NCBI GenBank assembly: GCA_003220435.1
Contig: QHSL01000018.1
Location: 1 to 34,733, forward strand
From: Candidatus Rokuibacteriota bacterium
GTDB taxonomy: Bacteria; Methylomirabilota; Methylomirabilia; Rokubacteriales; CSP1-6
Length of the DNA: 34,733 nucleotides
Direction: 5' to 3'
This document shows, in pieces, positions 18,878 to 29,180 of the stretch. A program made the translations under genes and the position numbers. The notes beneath the pieces were generated by a model that worked only from the letters and a program-made list of their open reading frames with translations, was not told where the DNA came from and ran no database searches. Within the stretch, counting starts at the first letter, position 1, and each line of letters begins with the position of its first letter.

Positions 18878-19506
18878 GCGGTGCCATCGAATCGGCGCCC
18901 ATTGGCGCGATCGAATCCGCGCCGGGCGACCTCGAGCTCCTTCTCGCGATCCGCGACGGCGACGGGGGCGCCCTTGAGATCCTCGCCGACCGCTACGCCG
19001 CGAAGATCTACCGCCTGGCCTTCGGCATCACGCGCAACGAGGCGGATGCCGAGGAGGTCGTCCAGGACGTTCTGCTCACGCTGGCGCGCAAGGGCGGCTC
19101 GTTTCAATGGCGCTCCGCAGTGGGGAGCTGGATCTACCGCATCACGACTAATGCGGCGCTGAACAAGCGCCGGGGCAAGCGGCGTGAAGTCGAGACGGCG
19201 CTCGAGGATCTTCTGCCGGCGTTCAAGGACGACGGCCATCGTGACGGCGAGCGCTCGTTCGTCCTCGCCGACTGGCCGCAGAACCCGGAGGCGGAGCTTC
19301 TCTCGGGTGAGCGCCGCGTGATCCTGGAGCGGGCGATCGACAGCCTGCCGGAGCACTACCGCGCGGTGCTGGTCCTGAGGGACGTCGAGGAGCTCTCGAA
19401 CGAGCGGGTGGCCGAGATCCTCGACGAGTCCGTCGCCTCGGTGAAATCTCGCCTGCACCGCGCCCGGATGGTGCTTCGCGAAGCGCTCACGCGCGCCCTC
19501 GCGTGA
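18874..19506 (+). CDS. ECF-type RNA polymerase sigma factor
   Basis: The 210-residue product has sigma70 region 2 (ALEILADRYAAKIYRLAFG, EADAEEVVQDVLLTLAR, SWIYRITTNAALNKRR) and region 4 (LPEHYRAVLVLRDVEELS, VAEILDESVASVKSRLHRAR), the normal ECF layout with no region 1 or 3. It would direct RNA polymerase to a stress or envelope regulon; the target is unknown. No anti-sigma gene is adjacent; a zf-HC2 protein lies about 10 kb away at 29177. The start overlaps the stop of the broken upstream gene (ATGA), implying it was once coupled to an intact upstream partner. The N-terminus carries a short internal repeat (AIESAPIGAIESAPGD). Confidence 0.9.
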   Translation: MSGAIESAPIGAIESAPGDLELLLAIRDGDGGALEILADRYAAKIYRLAFGITRNEADAEEVVQDVLLTLARKGGSFQWRSAVGSWIYRITTNAALNKRRGKRREVETALEDLLPAFKDDGHRDGERSFVLADWPQNPEAELLSGERRVILERAIDSLPEHYRAVLVLRDVEELSNERVAEILDESVASVKSRLHRARMVLREALTRALA

Positions 19507-19516
19507 TGGAGAGATC

Positions 19517-21103
19517 ATGAAGCGGATCCTGATCGTCGGCGGCGGCTTCGGAGGCGTCTACACCGCCCTCGCGCTCGAGAAACTTGTCGGGCGTGACCCG
19601 GGCGTGGAGATCGCGCTGGTCAGTAAGGAGAACTACCTCACGTTCCAGCCGATGCTGCCCGAGGTGATCTCCGGCAGCATCGGCATCGTCGACACGATCA
19701 GCCCGATCCGGCGGCTGTGCCCGAACACGAACCTCTACACGCGCACCGTCGAGAAGATCGACCTCGAGCGCAACCGAGTGATCGCGACCGCCGGCTTCGG
19801 CTCCCGCCAGTGTGAGCTCGACTACGACCATCTGGTCGTCGCCCTCGGGAACGTGACCAGCTTCGCCGGCCAGCCCGGACTCACCGAGCACGCGCTGCCG
19901 TTCAAGTATCTCGGCGACGCGCTGGCCTTGCGCAACCGTGTGATCCACACGCTCGAAGAGGCGGATCTCGAGCCCGACGCCGAGATGCGCCGCGCGCTCT
20001 TGACGTTCGTCGTCGCCGGCGGCGGCTTCTCGGGCGTCGAGGCGGTCGCCGAGCTGAACGACTTCGTTCGCGCCGCGGCGAAGAGCTTCCGGCGCGTCAG
20101 GCCGGACGAGATCCGGGTCGTGCTCCTGCACGCGCAGGGGTTGATCCTCCCGGAGCTGCCGCGGTCGCTCGCCGAGTTCGCCCAGCGGCTCTTGATGAAG
20201 CGCGGAGTCGAGATCCGCCTTAACACCCGGCTCCACGGCGCCACGATGGACGCGGCGCTCCTGGTAGGCGGCGAGCGGATCGCCACCCGCACCCTCGTCA
20301 GCACGGTGCCGTCGGCGCCCAATCCGCTGGTCGCAATGCTGCCCTGCAAGAAGGAGAAGGGGCGCATCGTCGTCAACCGCCATCTGCAGCTTCCCGATTT
20401 TCCGGGCGTGTGGGCGGTCGGCGACTGCGCGTGGATCCTGGACGCCGCTACCGGTGAGCCGTGTCCACCAACCGCGCAGCACGCGATCCGCGAGGCGCGG
20501 TGCCTGGCCGCTAACATCGTCGCGGACCTCCGCGGCGGGGCGAAGAAAGAGTTCTCGTTCAGCGCGCTCGGCAAGATGGGCTCGCTCGGCCACCGGTCGG
20601 CAGTCGCCGAGGTCTTCGGGCTCAAGATTTCTGGATTTCTGGCGTGGTGGCTCTGGCGGACGGTGTACCTCATGAAGCTGCCGGGACTCGACCGGAAGAT
20701 CCGAGTCGCCACCGACTGGACGCTCGATCTGCTCTTGCCGCCGGATCTGGTGCAGCTCAAGACCGACAAGGGCTTCGCGATCCGCCGCGAGCACTTCGAG
20801 CCGAACGAGGTCATCTTTCGCGAAGGTGATCGGGGCGACTGGCTCTACGTCGTGGTGGAGGGCGAGGTCGCCATCAGCCGCGACGTTCCGGGCCAGGGCG
20901 AGGTGACGCTGCGCACGCTCGGCCCGGGTGAATGCTTCGGCGAGATCGCGCTGGTCAGTGACCAGGCGCGCTCGGCGACGGCGCGGAGCCGCTCGAGCGT
21001 CAACCTGCTCGCGGTGGACCGCGACGCGTTTCAAGCCCTGTTCACCAATCTGCCGCCGCTCCGCGGCTTTTTCGAGCAGCTGATCGCGGGACGAAGCCGA
21101 TAG
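19517..21103 (+). CDS. NDH-2-like FAD oxidoreductase fused to a cyclic-nucleotide-binding domain
   Basis: The 528-residue product starts with a pyridine-nucleotide-disulphide oxidoreductase fold of the type II NADH dehydrogenase kind. It has FAD motif GGGFGGVYTA (7-16), second Rossmann motif VVAGGGFSGVE, and GVWAVGDCAW with its FAD-contact Asp. A hydrophobic/amphipathic stretch (FLAWWLWRTVYLMKLPG) suggests monotopic membrane attachment, as in NDH-2. Residues about 415-520 form a CRP-type cyclic-nucleotide-binding domain: FREGDRGDWLYVVVEGEVAI, then a phosphate-binding cassette FGEIALVSDQARSATAR containing the Glu and Arg that contact cAMP. NDH-2 family enzymes pass electrons from NAD(P)H to quinone. 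Ligand control of that activity is an inference. It follows the ECF sigma gene by ten bases. Confidence 0.9.
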   Translation: MKRILIVGGGFGGVYTALALEKLVGRDPGVEIALVSKENYLTFQPMLPEVISGSIGIVDTISPIRRLCPNTNLYTRTVEKIDLERNRVIATAGFGSRQCELDYDHLVVALGNVTSFAGQPGLTEHALPFKYLGDALALRNRVIHTLEEADLEPDAEMRRALLTFVVAGGGFSGVEAVAELNDFVRAAAKSFRRVRPDEIRVVLLHAQGLILPELPRSLAEFAQRLLMKRGVEIRLNTRLHGATMDAALLVGGERIATRTLVSTVPSAPNPLVAMLPCKKEKGRIVVNRHLQLPDFPGVWAVGDCAWILDAATGEPCPPTAQHAIREARCLAANIVADLRGGAKKEFSFSALGKMGSLGHRSAVAEVFGLKISGFLAWWLWRTVYLMKLPGLDRKIRVATDWTLDLLLPPDLVQLKTDKGFAIRREHFEPNEVIFREGDRGDWLYVVVEGEVAISRDVPGQGEVTLRTLGPGECFGEIALVSDQARSATARSRSSVNLLAVDRDAFQALFTNLPPLRGFFEQLIAGRSR

Positions 21104-21168
21104 CCGTCCGCGGTATCCTTGAGGGCGCGCCGGAATGTGGTGGCAACGTCGCATTCGGGCGACCGGTA

Positions 21169-21861
21169 ATGGCGGCGACCCACGATCCCCTCGAGGCGCT
21201 TGCGGAGCGGGCCCTGGGCCTGGTCAGGGACGGGACCGTCGTCGGCCTGGGCACTGGCCGCGCGGCGACCGCGTTCCTCCACGCGCTGGCCGCGCGCGTC
21301 CGCGATGGGCTCCGGGTCAAAGGGGTCCCGACCTCGGAGGAGACCGCGCGCCTGGCCCGGGAGCTCGGCGTTCCGCTGGTCGGCCTGGAAGCCGACCTCG
21401 ACCTGACCGTCGACGGCGCCGACGAAGTCGACCCGGAGCTCAATCTCATCAAGGGATACGGCGGCGCGCTCGTGCGCGAGCGGATCGTGGCGGCGGCCTC
21501 GCCGCGGCAGGTGATCCTCGTCACCGCGGACAAGCTCGTGAAGGTGCTCGGCAGCCACGGGCGACTCCCGGTCGAGGTCCTTCCGTTCGCGCTGCCGCTG
21601 TGCCGCCGGCGGCTCGAGGCCCTCGGGCTCAAGCCCGTGCTGAGAACCGAGGAGGGGGACCGCCCGTTCGTGACCGACAACTGGAACGTGCTCGTCGACT
21701 GCGCGACCGACCCCATCGAGGATCCCCCCGCGCTCGAGCGGGCGATCCTCGCGATCCCCGGCGTCATCGACACGGGCCTCTTCCTGGGCACCGCCGACAC
21801 CGTGCTGGTGGCCGACGGCGCGACGGTTCGCGAGCTCGAGGGGCGGAGGGGCCGCGGTTGA
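21169..21861 (+). CDS. rpiA: ribose-5-phosphate isomerase A
   Basis: The 230-residue product matches RpiA along its length. It has the nucleotide-like loop VGLGTGRAATAF, TVDGADEVDPELNLIKGYGG with catalytic Asp and Lys region, VTADKLVKVLG, and the closing GVIDTGLFLGTADTVLVA. The enzyme interconverts ribose-5-phosphate and ribulose-5-phosphate in the cytosolic pentose phosphate pathway. The first loop reads GTGRAATAF rather than the common GTGSTA, a mild variation. ATG 21169 has no clear Shine-Dalgarno. The stop overlaps the TTG start of pgi (TTGA at 21858-21861), so translation of the two should be coupled. Confidence 0.95.
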   Translation: MAATHDPLEALAERALGLVRDGTVVGLGTGRAATAFLHALAARVRDGLRVKGVPTSEETARLARELGVPLVGLEADLDLTVDGADEVDPELNLIKGYGGALVRERIVAAASPRQVILVTADKLVKVLGSHGRLPVEVLPFALPLCRRRLEALGLKPVLRTEEGDRPFVTDNWNVLVDCATDPIEDPPALERAILAIPGVIDTGLFLGTADTVLVADGATVRELEGRRGRG

Positions 21862-23510
21862 GCGACGACTCGATCGACGTTCGGCTCCCCCCCGAGCTCG
21901 CCGCTGCCGTGGACGCCACGACCGCCGAGTGGACGCGCGCCGCCAAGATGGAGCGGCTCTGGGCGCGTGACGCAACCCTGTGGACCGGCGCGGACGAGGC
22001 GGTCTGGCTTGGCTGGCTCGACGTCGTCGACCACCAGTTGGCGGGCATCGACGGGCTTCGCCGCGTGGCGGCGGAGATTCATAGCGCCGGCTTCGCGCAC
22101 GCGGTCGTGCTCGGCATGGGCGGCTCGAGCCTCTGCCCCGACGTGCTGCGAGCCACCTTCGGCCGGATCGCCGGCCACCCGGAGCTGCTCGTGCTCGACT
22201 CGACCGACCCGGCACAGATCCGGGCACTCGAGCGCCGGCTCGATCCGGCACGAACGCTCTTCATCGTGTCGAGCAAGTCCGGCAGCACGCTCGAGCCGAA
22301 CATCTTCAAGCAGTATTTCTTCGATCGCGTGCGGCGCGCTGTCGGCGACCGGGCCGGCGATCACTTCGTGGCGATCACCGACCCGGGCTCGCAGATGGAG
22401 CGGGTCGCCGCCGCCGCCCGGTTTCGCCACGTCACCTACGGCGTGCCGTCGATCGGCGGACGCTACTCCGCGCTCTCGAACTTCGGCGTGGTGCCGGCGG
22501 CGGTCATGGGGCTCGACGTGTCGCGGCTCCTCGGCCATGCGGCCGCGATGGCCCGACGTTGCGGCGTCTCGGTACCCGTGGCGGAGAATCCGGGCGCGCT
22601 TCTCGGGATCGTCATGGGCGCCCTCGCGCGGCGCGGGCGGGACAAGGTCACACTGATCACCTCGCCCGGCGTGAGCGCGCTCGGCGCGTGGCTCGAGCAG
22701 CTCCTGGCCGAGTCCACGGGCAAAGTGGGCGAGGGTCTGATCCCCGTCGACCGTGAGCGACTCGGCCCACCAGACGTCTACGGCAGCGACCGCCTCTTCG
22801 TGTACGTTCACCTCACCTCCACTCCCGAGCGGGCGCAGGAAGATCGCCTGGCGGCGCTCGAGCGCGCCGGCCAGCCGGTCGTGCGGATCGCCCTTCCGGA
22901 CCCCGAGCACCTGGGGGCCGAGTTCTTCCGCTGGGAGCTCGCGACCGCGGTGGCCGGCGCCGTGCTCGGCGTCAATCCCTTCGATCAGCCGGACGTGGAG
23001 GCGAGCAAGGTGGCGACGCGCGCGCTGACCGATCAGTACGAGAAGGCGGGCGTCTTGCCGGCGGAGTCGCCGCTCTGCGTGACCGACGCGGCGCTGGTCC
23101 CGACGCTGAAGGCGCATCTGTCGAAGATCCGACCCGGCGACTATGTGGCCCTACTCGCGTACGTGGAAATGAGCGAGGCGCACGAGGCCGAGCTGCAGGC
23201 GATCCGGATGATGATTCGGGACCGGTTCAAGGTCGCGACGTGTCTCGGCTTCGGCCCGCGCTTCCTCCATTCGACAGGCCAGGCATACAAGGGCGGGCCG
23301 AGCTCCGGCGTGTTCCTGCAGCTCACCTGCGACGATGCGGCCGATCTCCCGGTGCCGGGGCAGCGCTACACGTTCGGTGTGGTGAAGGCAGCCCAGGCCC
23401 GCGGCGACCTTCGAGTTCTCGAGGAGCGCGGGCGCCGGGTCTTGCGCGTCCATCTTCCCAGCGACGTGAAGGCCGGACTGGTTCTGCTGCGTCGGGCCTT
23501 CGAGGCGTGA
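21858..23510 (+). CDS. pgi: glucose-6-phosphate isomerase (Tal-Pgi fusion type, isomerase part only)
   Basis: The 550-residue product interconverts glucose-6-phosphate and fructose-6-phosphate. SIS-domain motifs are clear: VLGMGGSSLCPDVL, FIVSSKSGSTLEPN, FVAITDPGSQME, AESTGKVGEGLIPV and FLHSTGQAYKGGPSSG. The opening (WTRAAKMERLWARDATLWTG) matches the isomerase half of bifunctional transaldolase-Pgi proteins rather than stand-alone PgiA. The transaldolase half is absent; RpiA sits in its place as a separate coupled gene. The start is TTG 21858, overlapping the rpiA stop (TTGA), with GGGCGGAGGG at 21841-21850 as ribosome-binding site; the longer open frame upstream is shadow. A GC-rich hairpin (23531-23548) lies before gnd. 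Confidence 0.93.
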   Translation: MSDDSIDVRLPPELAAAVDATTAEWTRAAKMERLWARDATLWTGADEAVWLGWLDVVDHQLAGIDGLRRVAAEIHSAGFAHAVVLGMGGSSLCPDVLRATFGRIAGHPELLVLDSTDPAQIRALERRLDPARTLFIVSSKSGSTLEPNIFKQYFFDRVRRAVGDRAGDHFVAITDPGSQMERVAAAARFRHVTYGVPSIGGRYSALSNFGVVPAAVMGLDVSRLLGHAAAMARRCGVSVPVAENPGALLGIVMGALARRGRDKVTLITSPGVSALGAWLEQLLAESTGKVGEGLIPVDRERLGPPDVYGSDRLFVYVHLTSTPERAQEDRLAALERAGQPVVRIALPDPEHLGAEFFRWELATAVAGAVLGVNPFDQPDVEASKVATRALTDQYEKAGVLPAESPLCVTDAALVPTLKAHLSKIRPGDYVALLAYVEMSEAHEAELQAIRMMIRDRFKVATCLGFGPRFLHSTGQAYKGGPSSGVFLQLTCDDAADLPVPGQRYTFGVVKAAQARGDLRVLEERGRRVLRVHLPSDVKAGLVLLRRAFEA

Positions 23511-23530
23511 GGTGCCCGCTGCAGGCCGTC

Positions 23531-23548
23531 GCGGGGCTGGGGCCCCGC
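23531..23548. promoter_or_regulatory. GC-rich hairpin between pgi and gnd
   Basis: GCGGGGC (23531-23537) pairs perfectly with GCCCCGC (23542-23548) around a TGGG loop. No T-run follows, so it is at most a weak terminator; it may set the transcript ratio between the two genes. Confidence 0.35.
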
Positions 23549-23588
23549 CGGCCGAGGCGCGGCTACTAGGCTACCAGAGGAGACCGTC

Positions 23589-24572
23589 ATGCAGCTCGGT
23601 ATCGTGGGGCTCGGCAGGATGGGTGGCAACATGGCGCGCCGGCTCATGAAGGGCGGCCACCAGGTCGTGGGCTACGCCGCGGACCCGCCGAGCATCGCCC
23701 AGCTCGCGAGCGAGGGCATGACGCCCGCCACCACGCTCGACGAATTCGTCGCCCGGCTCCGCCAGCCGCGCGTCGCGTGGGTCATGGTGCCGGCCGGCGC
23801 GGCGACCGAGCAGGTCGTGACCGATCTGGCCAAGCGCATGGCTCCCGACGACACGATCGTCGACGGCGGCAACGCGTACTACAAGGACGATGTACGCCGC
23901 ATGAAGGCGCTGGCCCCGCGGCACATCAACTATGTCGACGTCGGTACCAGCGGCGGGGTGTGGGGGCTGGAGCGCGGCTACTGTCTGATGATCGGCGGCG
24001 AGCGGGCCGCCGTCGAGCGGCTCGAACCGATCTTCAAGACGCTCGCGCCGGGACGGGGAAGCATCCCGCGCACGCCGGGACGCGAGGGTGTCGGCTCCCC
24101 GGCCGAGCAGGGCTATCTCCATTGCGGGCCCTCGGGTGCCGGCCACTTCGTGAAGATGATCCACAACGGGATCGAGTACGGCCTGATGCAGGCGTACGCC
24201 GAGGGGCTCGACATCCTGAAGAACGCGAACGCGGAGGCACTCGAGACCGACCTGCGCTACGACCTGGACGTCGCCGACATCACCGAGGTGTGGCGGCGCG
24301 GCTCGGTGGTAAGCTCCTGGCTGCTCGACCTCACCGCGCAGGCGCTGGTCGAGAACCCCACGCTCTCCAATTACACGGGCGCCGTCGACGACTCGGGCGA
24401 GGGCCGGTGGACGGTCATGACGGCGATCGAGGAGAGCGTCCCGGCCGACGTGCTCTCGGCCGCCCTCTACACGCGCTTCCGCTCCCGCCAGGACCACACC
24501 TTCGCCGAGAAGGTGCTGTCGGCGATGCGGCAGAAGTTCGGCGGCCATGTCGAGCGGCCGGCCGGCGACTAG
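23589..24572 (+). CDS. gnd: 6-phosphogluconate dehydrogenase, decarboxylating (short, GndA/YqeC type)
   Basis: The 327-residue product oxidises 6-phosphogluconate to ribulose-5-phosphate and CO2 with NAD(P). It has the N-terminal Rossmann motif [32 protein letters not shown], and the active-site block [20 protein letters not shown] containing catalytic Lys and the substrate-binding His-Asn. The length is that of the shorter homodimeric class, not the roughly 470-residue form. Shine-Dalgarno AGAGGAGA precedes the ATG. The 3' end overlaps the glk start by 26 bases. No glucose-6-phosphate dehydrogenase gene, its usual partner, is present in the window. Confidence 0.95.
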   Translation: MQLGIVGLGRMGGNMARRLMKGGHQVVGYAADPPSIAQLASEGMTPATTLDEFVARLRQPRVAWVMVPAGAATEQVVTDLAKRMAPDDTIVDGGNAYYKDDVRRMKALAPRHINYVDVGTSGGVWGLERGYCLMIGGERAAVERLEPIFKTLAPGRGSIPRTPGREGVGSPAEQGYLHCGPSGAGHFVKMIHNGIEYGLMQAYAEGLDILKNANAEALETDLRYDLDVADITEVWRRGSVVSSWLLDLTAQALVENPTLSNYTGAVDDSGEGRWTVMTAIEESVPADVLSAALYTRFRSRQDHTFAEKVLSAMRQKFGGHVERPAGD

Positions 24573-25575
24573 CGAGCTCGGCGACGTGATCCTCGCGGGC
24601 GACGTCGGCGGGACGAAGACGGTACTGGCGCTCTTCGCCGAGCAGGGCGGCGCGCTGGCTGTCGTGCGCGAGCAGGTGCTCACGAGCCACGAGTTCCCGA
24701 CGCTCGAGACGGCGATCGAGCGGTTTCTCGCCGGTGGCCCGTCCGGATCGATCGACGCCGCGTGTCTCGGCGTCGCCGGGCCCGTCGTGGACGGCCGGTG
24801 GGAGGCCACGAACCTGCCGTGGAGGCTCGACGAGGCGACGCTGGCCAATCGCGTCGGCGCGAAACGTGCGAAGCTGCTGAACGACCTCGAGGCGGCGGGC
24901 CACGGGATGCTCGGGCTGCCGCCGTCGTCCCTGGTCGTGCTGCAGGCCGGCGTGGCTCGACGGGGGAACATGGCGCTGGTCGCCGCCGGGACCGGGCTGG
25001 GCGAGGCGCTCATCGTCTGGGACGGCGCGCGCCATCGCGCGGTCGGCTCCGAGGGGGGGCACGTCGACTTCGCGCCGCGCACCGACGTCGAGGTAGATCT
25101 GCTCCGATTCCTCCGGCGGGAGTTCGGCCGCGTCAGCTACGAGCGGGTGCTCTCTGGACCGGGGCTCTTCAACCTCTATCGGTTTCTGCGCGCGCGAAGC
25201 GGTGCGCCGGAGCCCGAGTGGCTCCGGAAGGGCATGGCGGGCGGCGATCCGAGCGCCGTGATCTCCGAGACCGCGCTGGCCGATCGCGATCCATGCTGCG
25301 TCGAGGCGCTCGACCTGTTCGTCTCGATCTACGGCGCCGAGGCGGGCAACCTGGCGCTCAAGGCGTTCGCCGTCGGGGGCGTCTTCATCGGGGGCGGCAT
25401 CGCCCCCAAGATCCGCGCCAAGCTCCAGGACGGCGCGTTCGTTTCGGCCTTCCGTGATAAGGGCCGGCTCTCGGCGCTCCTGGCCTCGATCCCCGTGAAT
25501 CTGGCGCTCGAGCCGCGCGCCGCCCTCCTGGGTGCGGCCGACGTGGCTCGGTCGCTTGGAAGCGCCCCGGCGTAG
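24547..25575 (+). CDS. glk: glucokinase
   Basis: The 342-residue product matches the bacterial Glk family, which phosphorylates glucose with ATP. It has the phosphate-binding motif [35 protein letters not shown], catalytic Asp in [21 protein letters not shown], and substrate motif [12 protein letters not shown]. The start ATG 24547 overlaps the end of gnd by 26 bases. Residues 1-13 are not conserved in type, so a start closer to LAGDVGG is possible. It supplies glucose-6-phosphate to pgi and the oxidative branch, and it can use glucose released by the debranching enzyme and the downstream glucosidase. Confidence 0.95.
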   Translation: MSSGRPATSELGDVILAGDVGGTKTVLALFAEQGGALAVVREQVLTSHEFPTLETAIERFLAGGPSGSIDAACLGVAGPVVDGRWEATNLPWRLDEATLANRVGAKRAKLLNDLEAAGHGMLGLPPSSLVVLQAGVARRGNMALVAAGTGLGEALIVWDGARHRAVGSEGGHVDFAPRTDVEVDLLRFLRREFGRVSYERVLSGPGLFNLYRFLRARSGAPEPEWLRKGMAGGDPSAVISETALADRDPCCVEALDLFVSIYGAEAGNLALKAFAVGGVFIGGGIAPKIRAKLQDGAFVSAFRDKGRLSALLASIPVNLALEPRAALLGAADVARSLGSAPA

Positions 25576-25614
25576 CTCGTGCGCTCCCTTGAGCCCCCTG
25601 GGGGTGTCTAACCC

Positions 25615-28278
25615 GTGAGCAGACGGAAGACCATGACACGGGAAGAGCTGAGGCTCCAGGAAGCGCAGGACCGGACGGCCCACTGGAGGCGCTGGGGGCC
25701 CTACCTGGCGGAGCGGCAGTGGGGGACGGTCCGCGAGGACTACAGCCCCCACGGCACCGCCTGGGACTTCTTCCCCCACGAGCACGCGCGATCGCGGGCG
25801 TACCGGTGGGGCGAAGACGGGATCGCGGGGATCACGGACAACCACGGGCGCCTGTGCCTGGCGCTGGCCCTGTGGAACGGACGCGACTCGATCCTCAAGG
25901 AGCGTCTCTTCGGGCTCACCGGCAGCGAGGGCAACCACGGCGAGGACGTGAAGGAGTACTACTTCTACCTCGACGCGACGCCCACCCACTCCTACATGAA
26001 GTACCTCTACAAGTACCCTCAGGCGGCGTTCCCGTACGGAGCGCTCGTGGCCGAGAACCGCCGGCGCGATCGCCGCGCTCCGGAGTTCGAGCTGATCGAC
26101 ACGGGCGTCTTCGACGGCGATCGGTACTTCGACGTGGTCGTCGAGTACGCCAAGGCCGCGCCCGACGACATCCTCGTGCGCATCACGGCGACCAACCGCG
26201 GTCCCGAGGCGGCCGAGCTCCACCTGCTCCCGACCCTCTGGTACCGGAACACGTGGTCGTGGAACGGCCCCGAGGCCGAGCGCCCGGCGCTGCGCGCGGG
26301 CGACGACACGGTCGGCCACACGGTGATCGAGGGCGATCACCCGTCGCTCGGCGCCCGGTGGCTCTACTGCGAGGGCGCGCCGGAGCTCCTGTTCACCGAG
26401 AACGACACGAACGTCGAGCGACTTTTCGGCGCCGCCAACTCGCGGCCGTACGTGAAGGACTCGATCAACGACTACGTCGTCGCCGGGCGGAAGGACGCCG
26501 TCAATCCCGAGCGCGTCGGCACGAAGGCGGCCGCGCGCTACCGGCTGACGCTCGCCCCGGAACAGAGCGTGACGACGCGGCTCCGGCTTTCGAACACGCC
26601 GCTCGCGGGTGGCCCGTTCGGCCGGGACTTCGAGGTGGTGTTCGGCCAGCGGAAGCGCGAGGCGGACGCGTTCTACGAGACGGTCATCCCCAAAGCACTC
26701 TCGGACGACGCGAAGAACGTGATGCGACAGGCCTTCGCCGGACTCCTGTGGTCCAAGCAGCTCTACCTGTTCGACGTCCGGCGCTGGCTCGAGGGCGACC
26801 CCGGGTGCCCGCCGCCTCCGCGGGAGCGGCGGAAGGGCCGCAACCACGAGTGGCAGCACCTCTACAACGAAGACGTGATCTCGATGCCCGACAAGTGGGA
26901 GTACCCGTGGTACGCGGCGTGGGATCTCGCGTTCCACACGATCCCGCTGGCGCTGATCGATCCCGACTTCGCCAAGGCGCAGCTGATCCTGTTCCTGCGC
27001 GAGTGGTACATGCACCCGAACGGCCAGATCCCGGCCTACGAGTGGGCGTTCGGCGACGTGAACCCGCCGGTCCACGCCTGGGCGGCGCTGCGCGTGTACC
27101 GGATCGATCGCCGCCTGCGCGGCAGGGGCGACCGCGAGTTCCTCGAGAAGGTCTTCCACAAGCTCTTGCTGAACTTCACCTGGTGGGTGAACCGGAAGGA
27201 CGCCGAGGGCAAGAACGTCTTCCAGGGCGGGTTCCTCGGCCTCGACAACATCGGCGTCTTCGACCGATCGGCGCCGCTGCCGACGGGCGGCCACATCGAG
27301 CAGTCGGACGGCACCTCCTGGATGGGCATGTACTGCCTCAACATGCTCGCGATCGCGCTCGAGCTGGCAAAGCAGGATCCGGCGTACGAGGACGTCGCCT
27401 CGAAGTTCTTCGAGCACTTCGTCTACATCGCCCACGCGATGGACAACCTCGGCGAGGAGTCCATCAGCCTGTGGGACGAGGCGGACGGCTTCTACTACGA
27501 TGTGCTGCACGGCGACGGCGCCGCCCATCCGATGAAGGTGCGCTCGATGGTCGGGCTCATCCCGCTGTTCGCGGTGGAGACCCTCGAGCCCGAGGTCGTC
27601 GACAAGCTCCACGGCTTCAAGCGACGCATGCAGTGGTTCGTCGACAACCACCCGGAGCTTCGCGACCACATCGAGACCACGACCAGGCCGGACGGCGGAA
27701 CGCGCCGGCTCCTGGCCATCGTCGGACGCCAGCAGCTCCCGCGCGTGCTCCGCTTCATGCTGGACGAGTCGGAGTTCCTGTCGCCCCACGGCGTCCGCGC
27801 GGTGTCGCGGTACCACCGCGATCATCCCTACGTGCTGCAGCTCGACGGCATGGAGCATCGGGTCGACTACGAGCCGGCTGAATCGTCGAGCGGGCTCTTC
27901 GGCGGCAACTCCAACTGGCGCGGGCCGGTGTGGTTCCCGGTGAACTATCTGCTGATCGAGTCGCTGCAGAAGTTCCATTACTTCTACGGCGACGCGCTCA
28001 CGGTGGAGTTCCCGACCGGCGCGGGCACGACGCTCGACCTCTGGAAGGTTGCCGGCGAGCTCTCGCGGCGACTGACCCGCATCTTCCTGCGCGACGGGGA
28101 CGGCCGGCGGCCCGTCTACGGGGGCACCGAGAAATTCCAGCGCGATCCCCACTGGCGCGACCTCATTCTGTTCTACGAGTATTTCCACGGCGACAACGGC
28201 GCCGGGATCGGCGCCGGCCATCAGACCGGGTGGACGGGGCTCGTCGCGAAGCTCCTCCAGCAGAGCGGCGAGCGATGA
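25615..28278 (+). CDS. large GH63/MGH1-like glucosidase
   Basis: The 887-residue product belongs to the GH63-like '(alpha/alpha)6' glycosidases, often annotated simply as glucosidase. An N-terminal beta-rich region (about 1-360, with [19 protein letters not shown] and [15 protein letters not shown]) precedes the barrel. The barrel carries [36 protein letters not shown] and [20 protein letters not shown]. It is predicted to act on alpha-glucosides or short oligosaccharides; the exact linkage is unclear. There is no signal peptide, so it should be cytosolic. The start is GTG 25615 or ATG 25633; neither has a strong Shine-Dalgarno. It is 39 bases after glk, and its stop overlaps the next gene (ATGA at 28275). 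Confidence 0.88.
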   Translation: MSRRKTMTREELRLQEAQDRTAHWRRWGPYLAERQWGTVREDYSPHGTAWDFFPHEHARSRAYRWGEDGIAGITDNHGRLCLALALWNGRDSILKERLFGLTGSEGNHGEDVKEYYFYLDATPTHSYMKYLYKYPQAAFPYGALVAENRRRDRRAPEFELIDTGVFDGDRYFDVVVEYAKAAPDDILVRITATNRGPEAAELHLLPTLWYRNTWSWNGPEAERPALRAGDDTVGHTVIEGDHPSLGARWLYCEGAPELLFTENDTNVERLFGAANSRPYVKDSINDYVVAGRKDAVNPERVGTKAAARYRLTLAPEQSVTTRLRLSNTPLAGGPFGRDFEVVFGQRKREADAFYETVIPKALSDDAKNVMRQAFAGLLWSKQLYLFDVRRWLEGDPGCPPPPRERRKGRNHEWQHLYNEDVISMPDKWEYPWYAAWDLAFHTIPLALIDPDFAKAQLILFLREWYMHPNGQIPAYEWAFGDVNPPVHAWAALRVYRIDRRLRGRGDREFLEKVFHKLLLNFTWWVNRKDAEGKNVFQGGFLGLDNIGVFDRSAPLPTGGHIEQSDGTSWMGMYCLNMLAIALELAKQDPAYEDVASKFFEHFVYIAHAMDNLGEESISLWDEADGFYYDVLHGDGAAHPMKVRSMVGLIPLFAVETLEPEVVDKLHGFKRRMQWFVDNHPELRDHIETTTRPDGGTRRLLAIVGRQQLPRVLRFMLDESEFLSPHGVRAVSRYHRDHPYVLQLDGMEHRVDYEPAESSSGLFGGNSNWRGPVWFPVNYLLIESLQKFHYFYGDALTVEFPTGAGTTLDLWKVAGELSRRLTRIFLRDGDGRRPVYGGTEKFQRDPHWRDLILFYEYFHGDNGAGIGAGHQTGWTGLVAKLLQQSGER

Positions 28279-29180
28279 GCGGCTACTCGGCGATCATCAT
28301 GGCGGGCGGCGACGGTACGCGGCTTCGCTCGCTCACGCGGGTGCTGGCGGGCGACGAACGACCAAAGCAGTTCTGCCGGATCCTCGGCGGCGAGACGCTG
28401 CTCGCGCAAACGCGTCGCCGCGCCCTGATGCTGGTCACGCCCGAGCAGTTGCTGACCGTCGTCACGCGCCACCACGAGCGCTTCTATGCTTCAGCGCTGG
28501 CCCGCATGCCGGCGCACAAGACCGTCGTGCAGCCCGAGAATCGCGGCACCGCGCCGGCGGTCCTCTATGCGCTGATGCGTCTCGACGCGATCACGCCAGC
28601 GGATCCCGTGGTCGTGTTGCCGAGCGACCACTACGTCTCGGACGACGCAGCGTTCATGGCGCGCGTCGAGGGCGCGCTGGACGCCGTGCGCGCACGCACC
28701 GAGCTGATCGTGCTCCTGGGGATCGCTCCCGACCGGCCGGAGATCGAGTACGGCTGGATCGAGCCGGGCGAGCTAATCCTGGGGGGCTGGCCGTGGCCGG
28801 TGTATCGCGTGCGCCGGTTCTGGGAGAAGCCGGCGCTGCCGCTCGCGCGGCGCCTCGAGGAAACGGGCTGTCTTTGGAACAGCTTCGCCATTGTGGCGCA
28901 GCCCTCGACGCTCGTCGGCGCCATCCGCCGTGCGGTGCCGGAGCTCCACGACGCGTTCGAGCTCATCCGGATGCGGCTCGGCACCCCCCGGGAGGACGAT
29001 GCGGCGCACTTTGTCTATCGGCGGCTCGCGTCCACCGACCTCTCGCGTCAGGTGTTCCAGGCCATGCCGGCAGGCCTGGCCGTGTTGCCGGTGAGCGGGG
29101 TCGGCTGGGACGATCTCGGCGATCCCGCCCGCGTGCGCGCGACGCAGGCGCGCCTCGGGCGGGAGCTGACGCCGGCATGA
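28275..29180 (+). CDS. sugar-phosphate nucleotidyltransferase, mannose-1-phosphate guanylyltransferase-like
   Basis: The 301-residue product has the NTP-transferase signature [16 protein letters not shown] with [10 protein letters not shown], as in GDP-mannose pyrophosphorylases. [15 protein letters not shown] carries the metal-binding Asp, and [17 protein letters not shown] and [10 protein letters not shown] also fit. It would make GDP-mannose (or a related NDP-sugar) from the sugar-1-phosphate in the cytosol. It is shorter than the usual roughly 350-residue enzyme and lacks any isomerase domain or left-handed beta-helix. Its start (ATG 28275) overlaps the glucosidase stop, and its stop overlaps the next gene's ATG at 29177, so it is embedded in the sugar operon. 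The sugar specificity is an inference. Confidence 0.85.
   Translation: MSGYSAIIMAGGDGTRLRSLTRVLAGDERPKQFCRILGGETLLAQTRRRALMLVTPEQLLTVVTRHHERFYASALARMPAHKTVVQPENRGTAPAVLYALMRLDAITPADPVVVLPSDHYVSDDAAFMARVEGALDAVRARTELIVLLGIAPDRPEIEYGWIEPGELILGGWPWPVYRVRRFWEKPALPLARRLEETGCLWNSFAIVAQPSTLVGAIRRAVPELHDAFELIRMRLGTPREDDAAHFVYRRLASTDLSRQVFQAMPAGLAVLPVSGVGWDDLGDPARVRATQARLGRELTPA

Noticed and set aside
18549-18977. Intact 142-codon HbpS-like gene reading through to 18977
   Set aside because: After about residue 78 the frame encodes Ser/Arg/Cys-rich sequence unlike the family and overlaps the ECF gene by about 100 bases, so I treat it as broken.
24415-28221. 1268-codon minus-strand open frame across glk and the glucosidase
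   Set aside because: Composition is repetitive Arg/Val/Leu-rich with no motif; both plus-strand genes are well supported.
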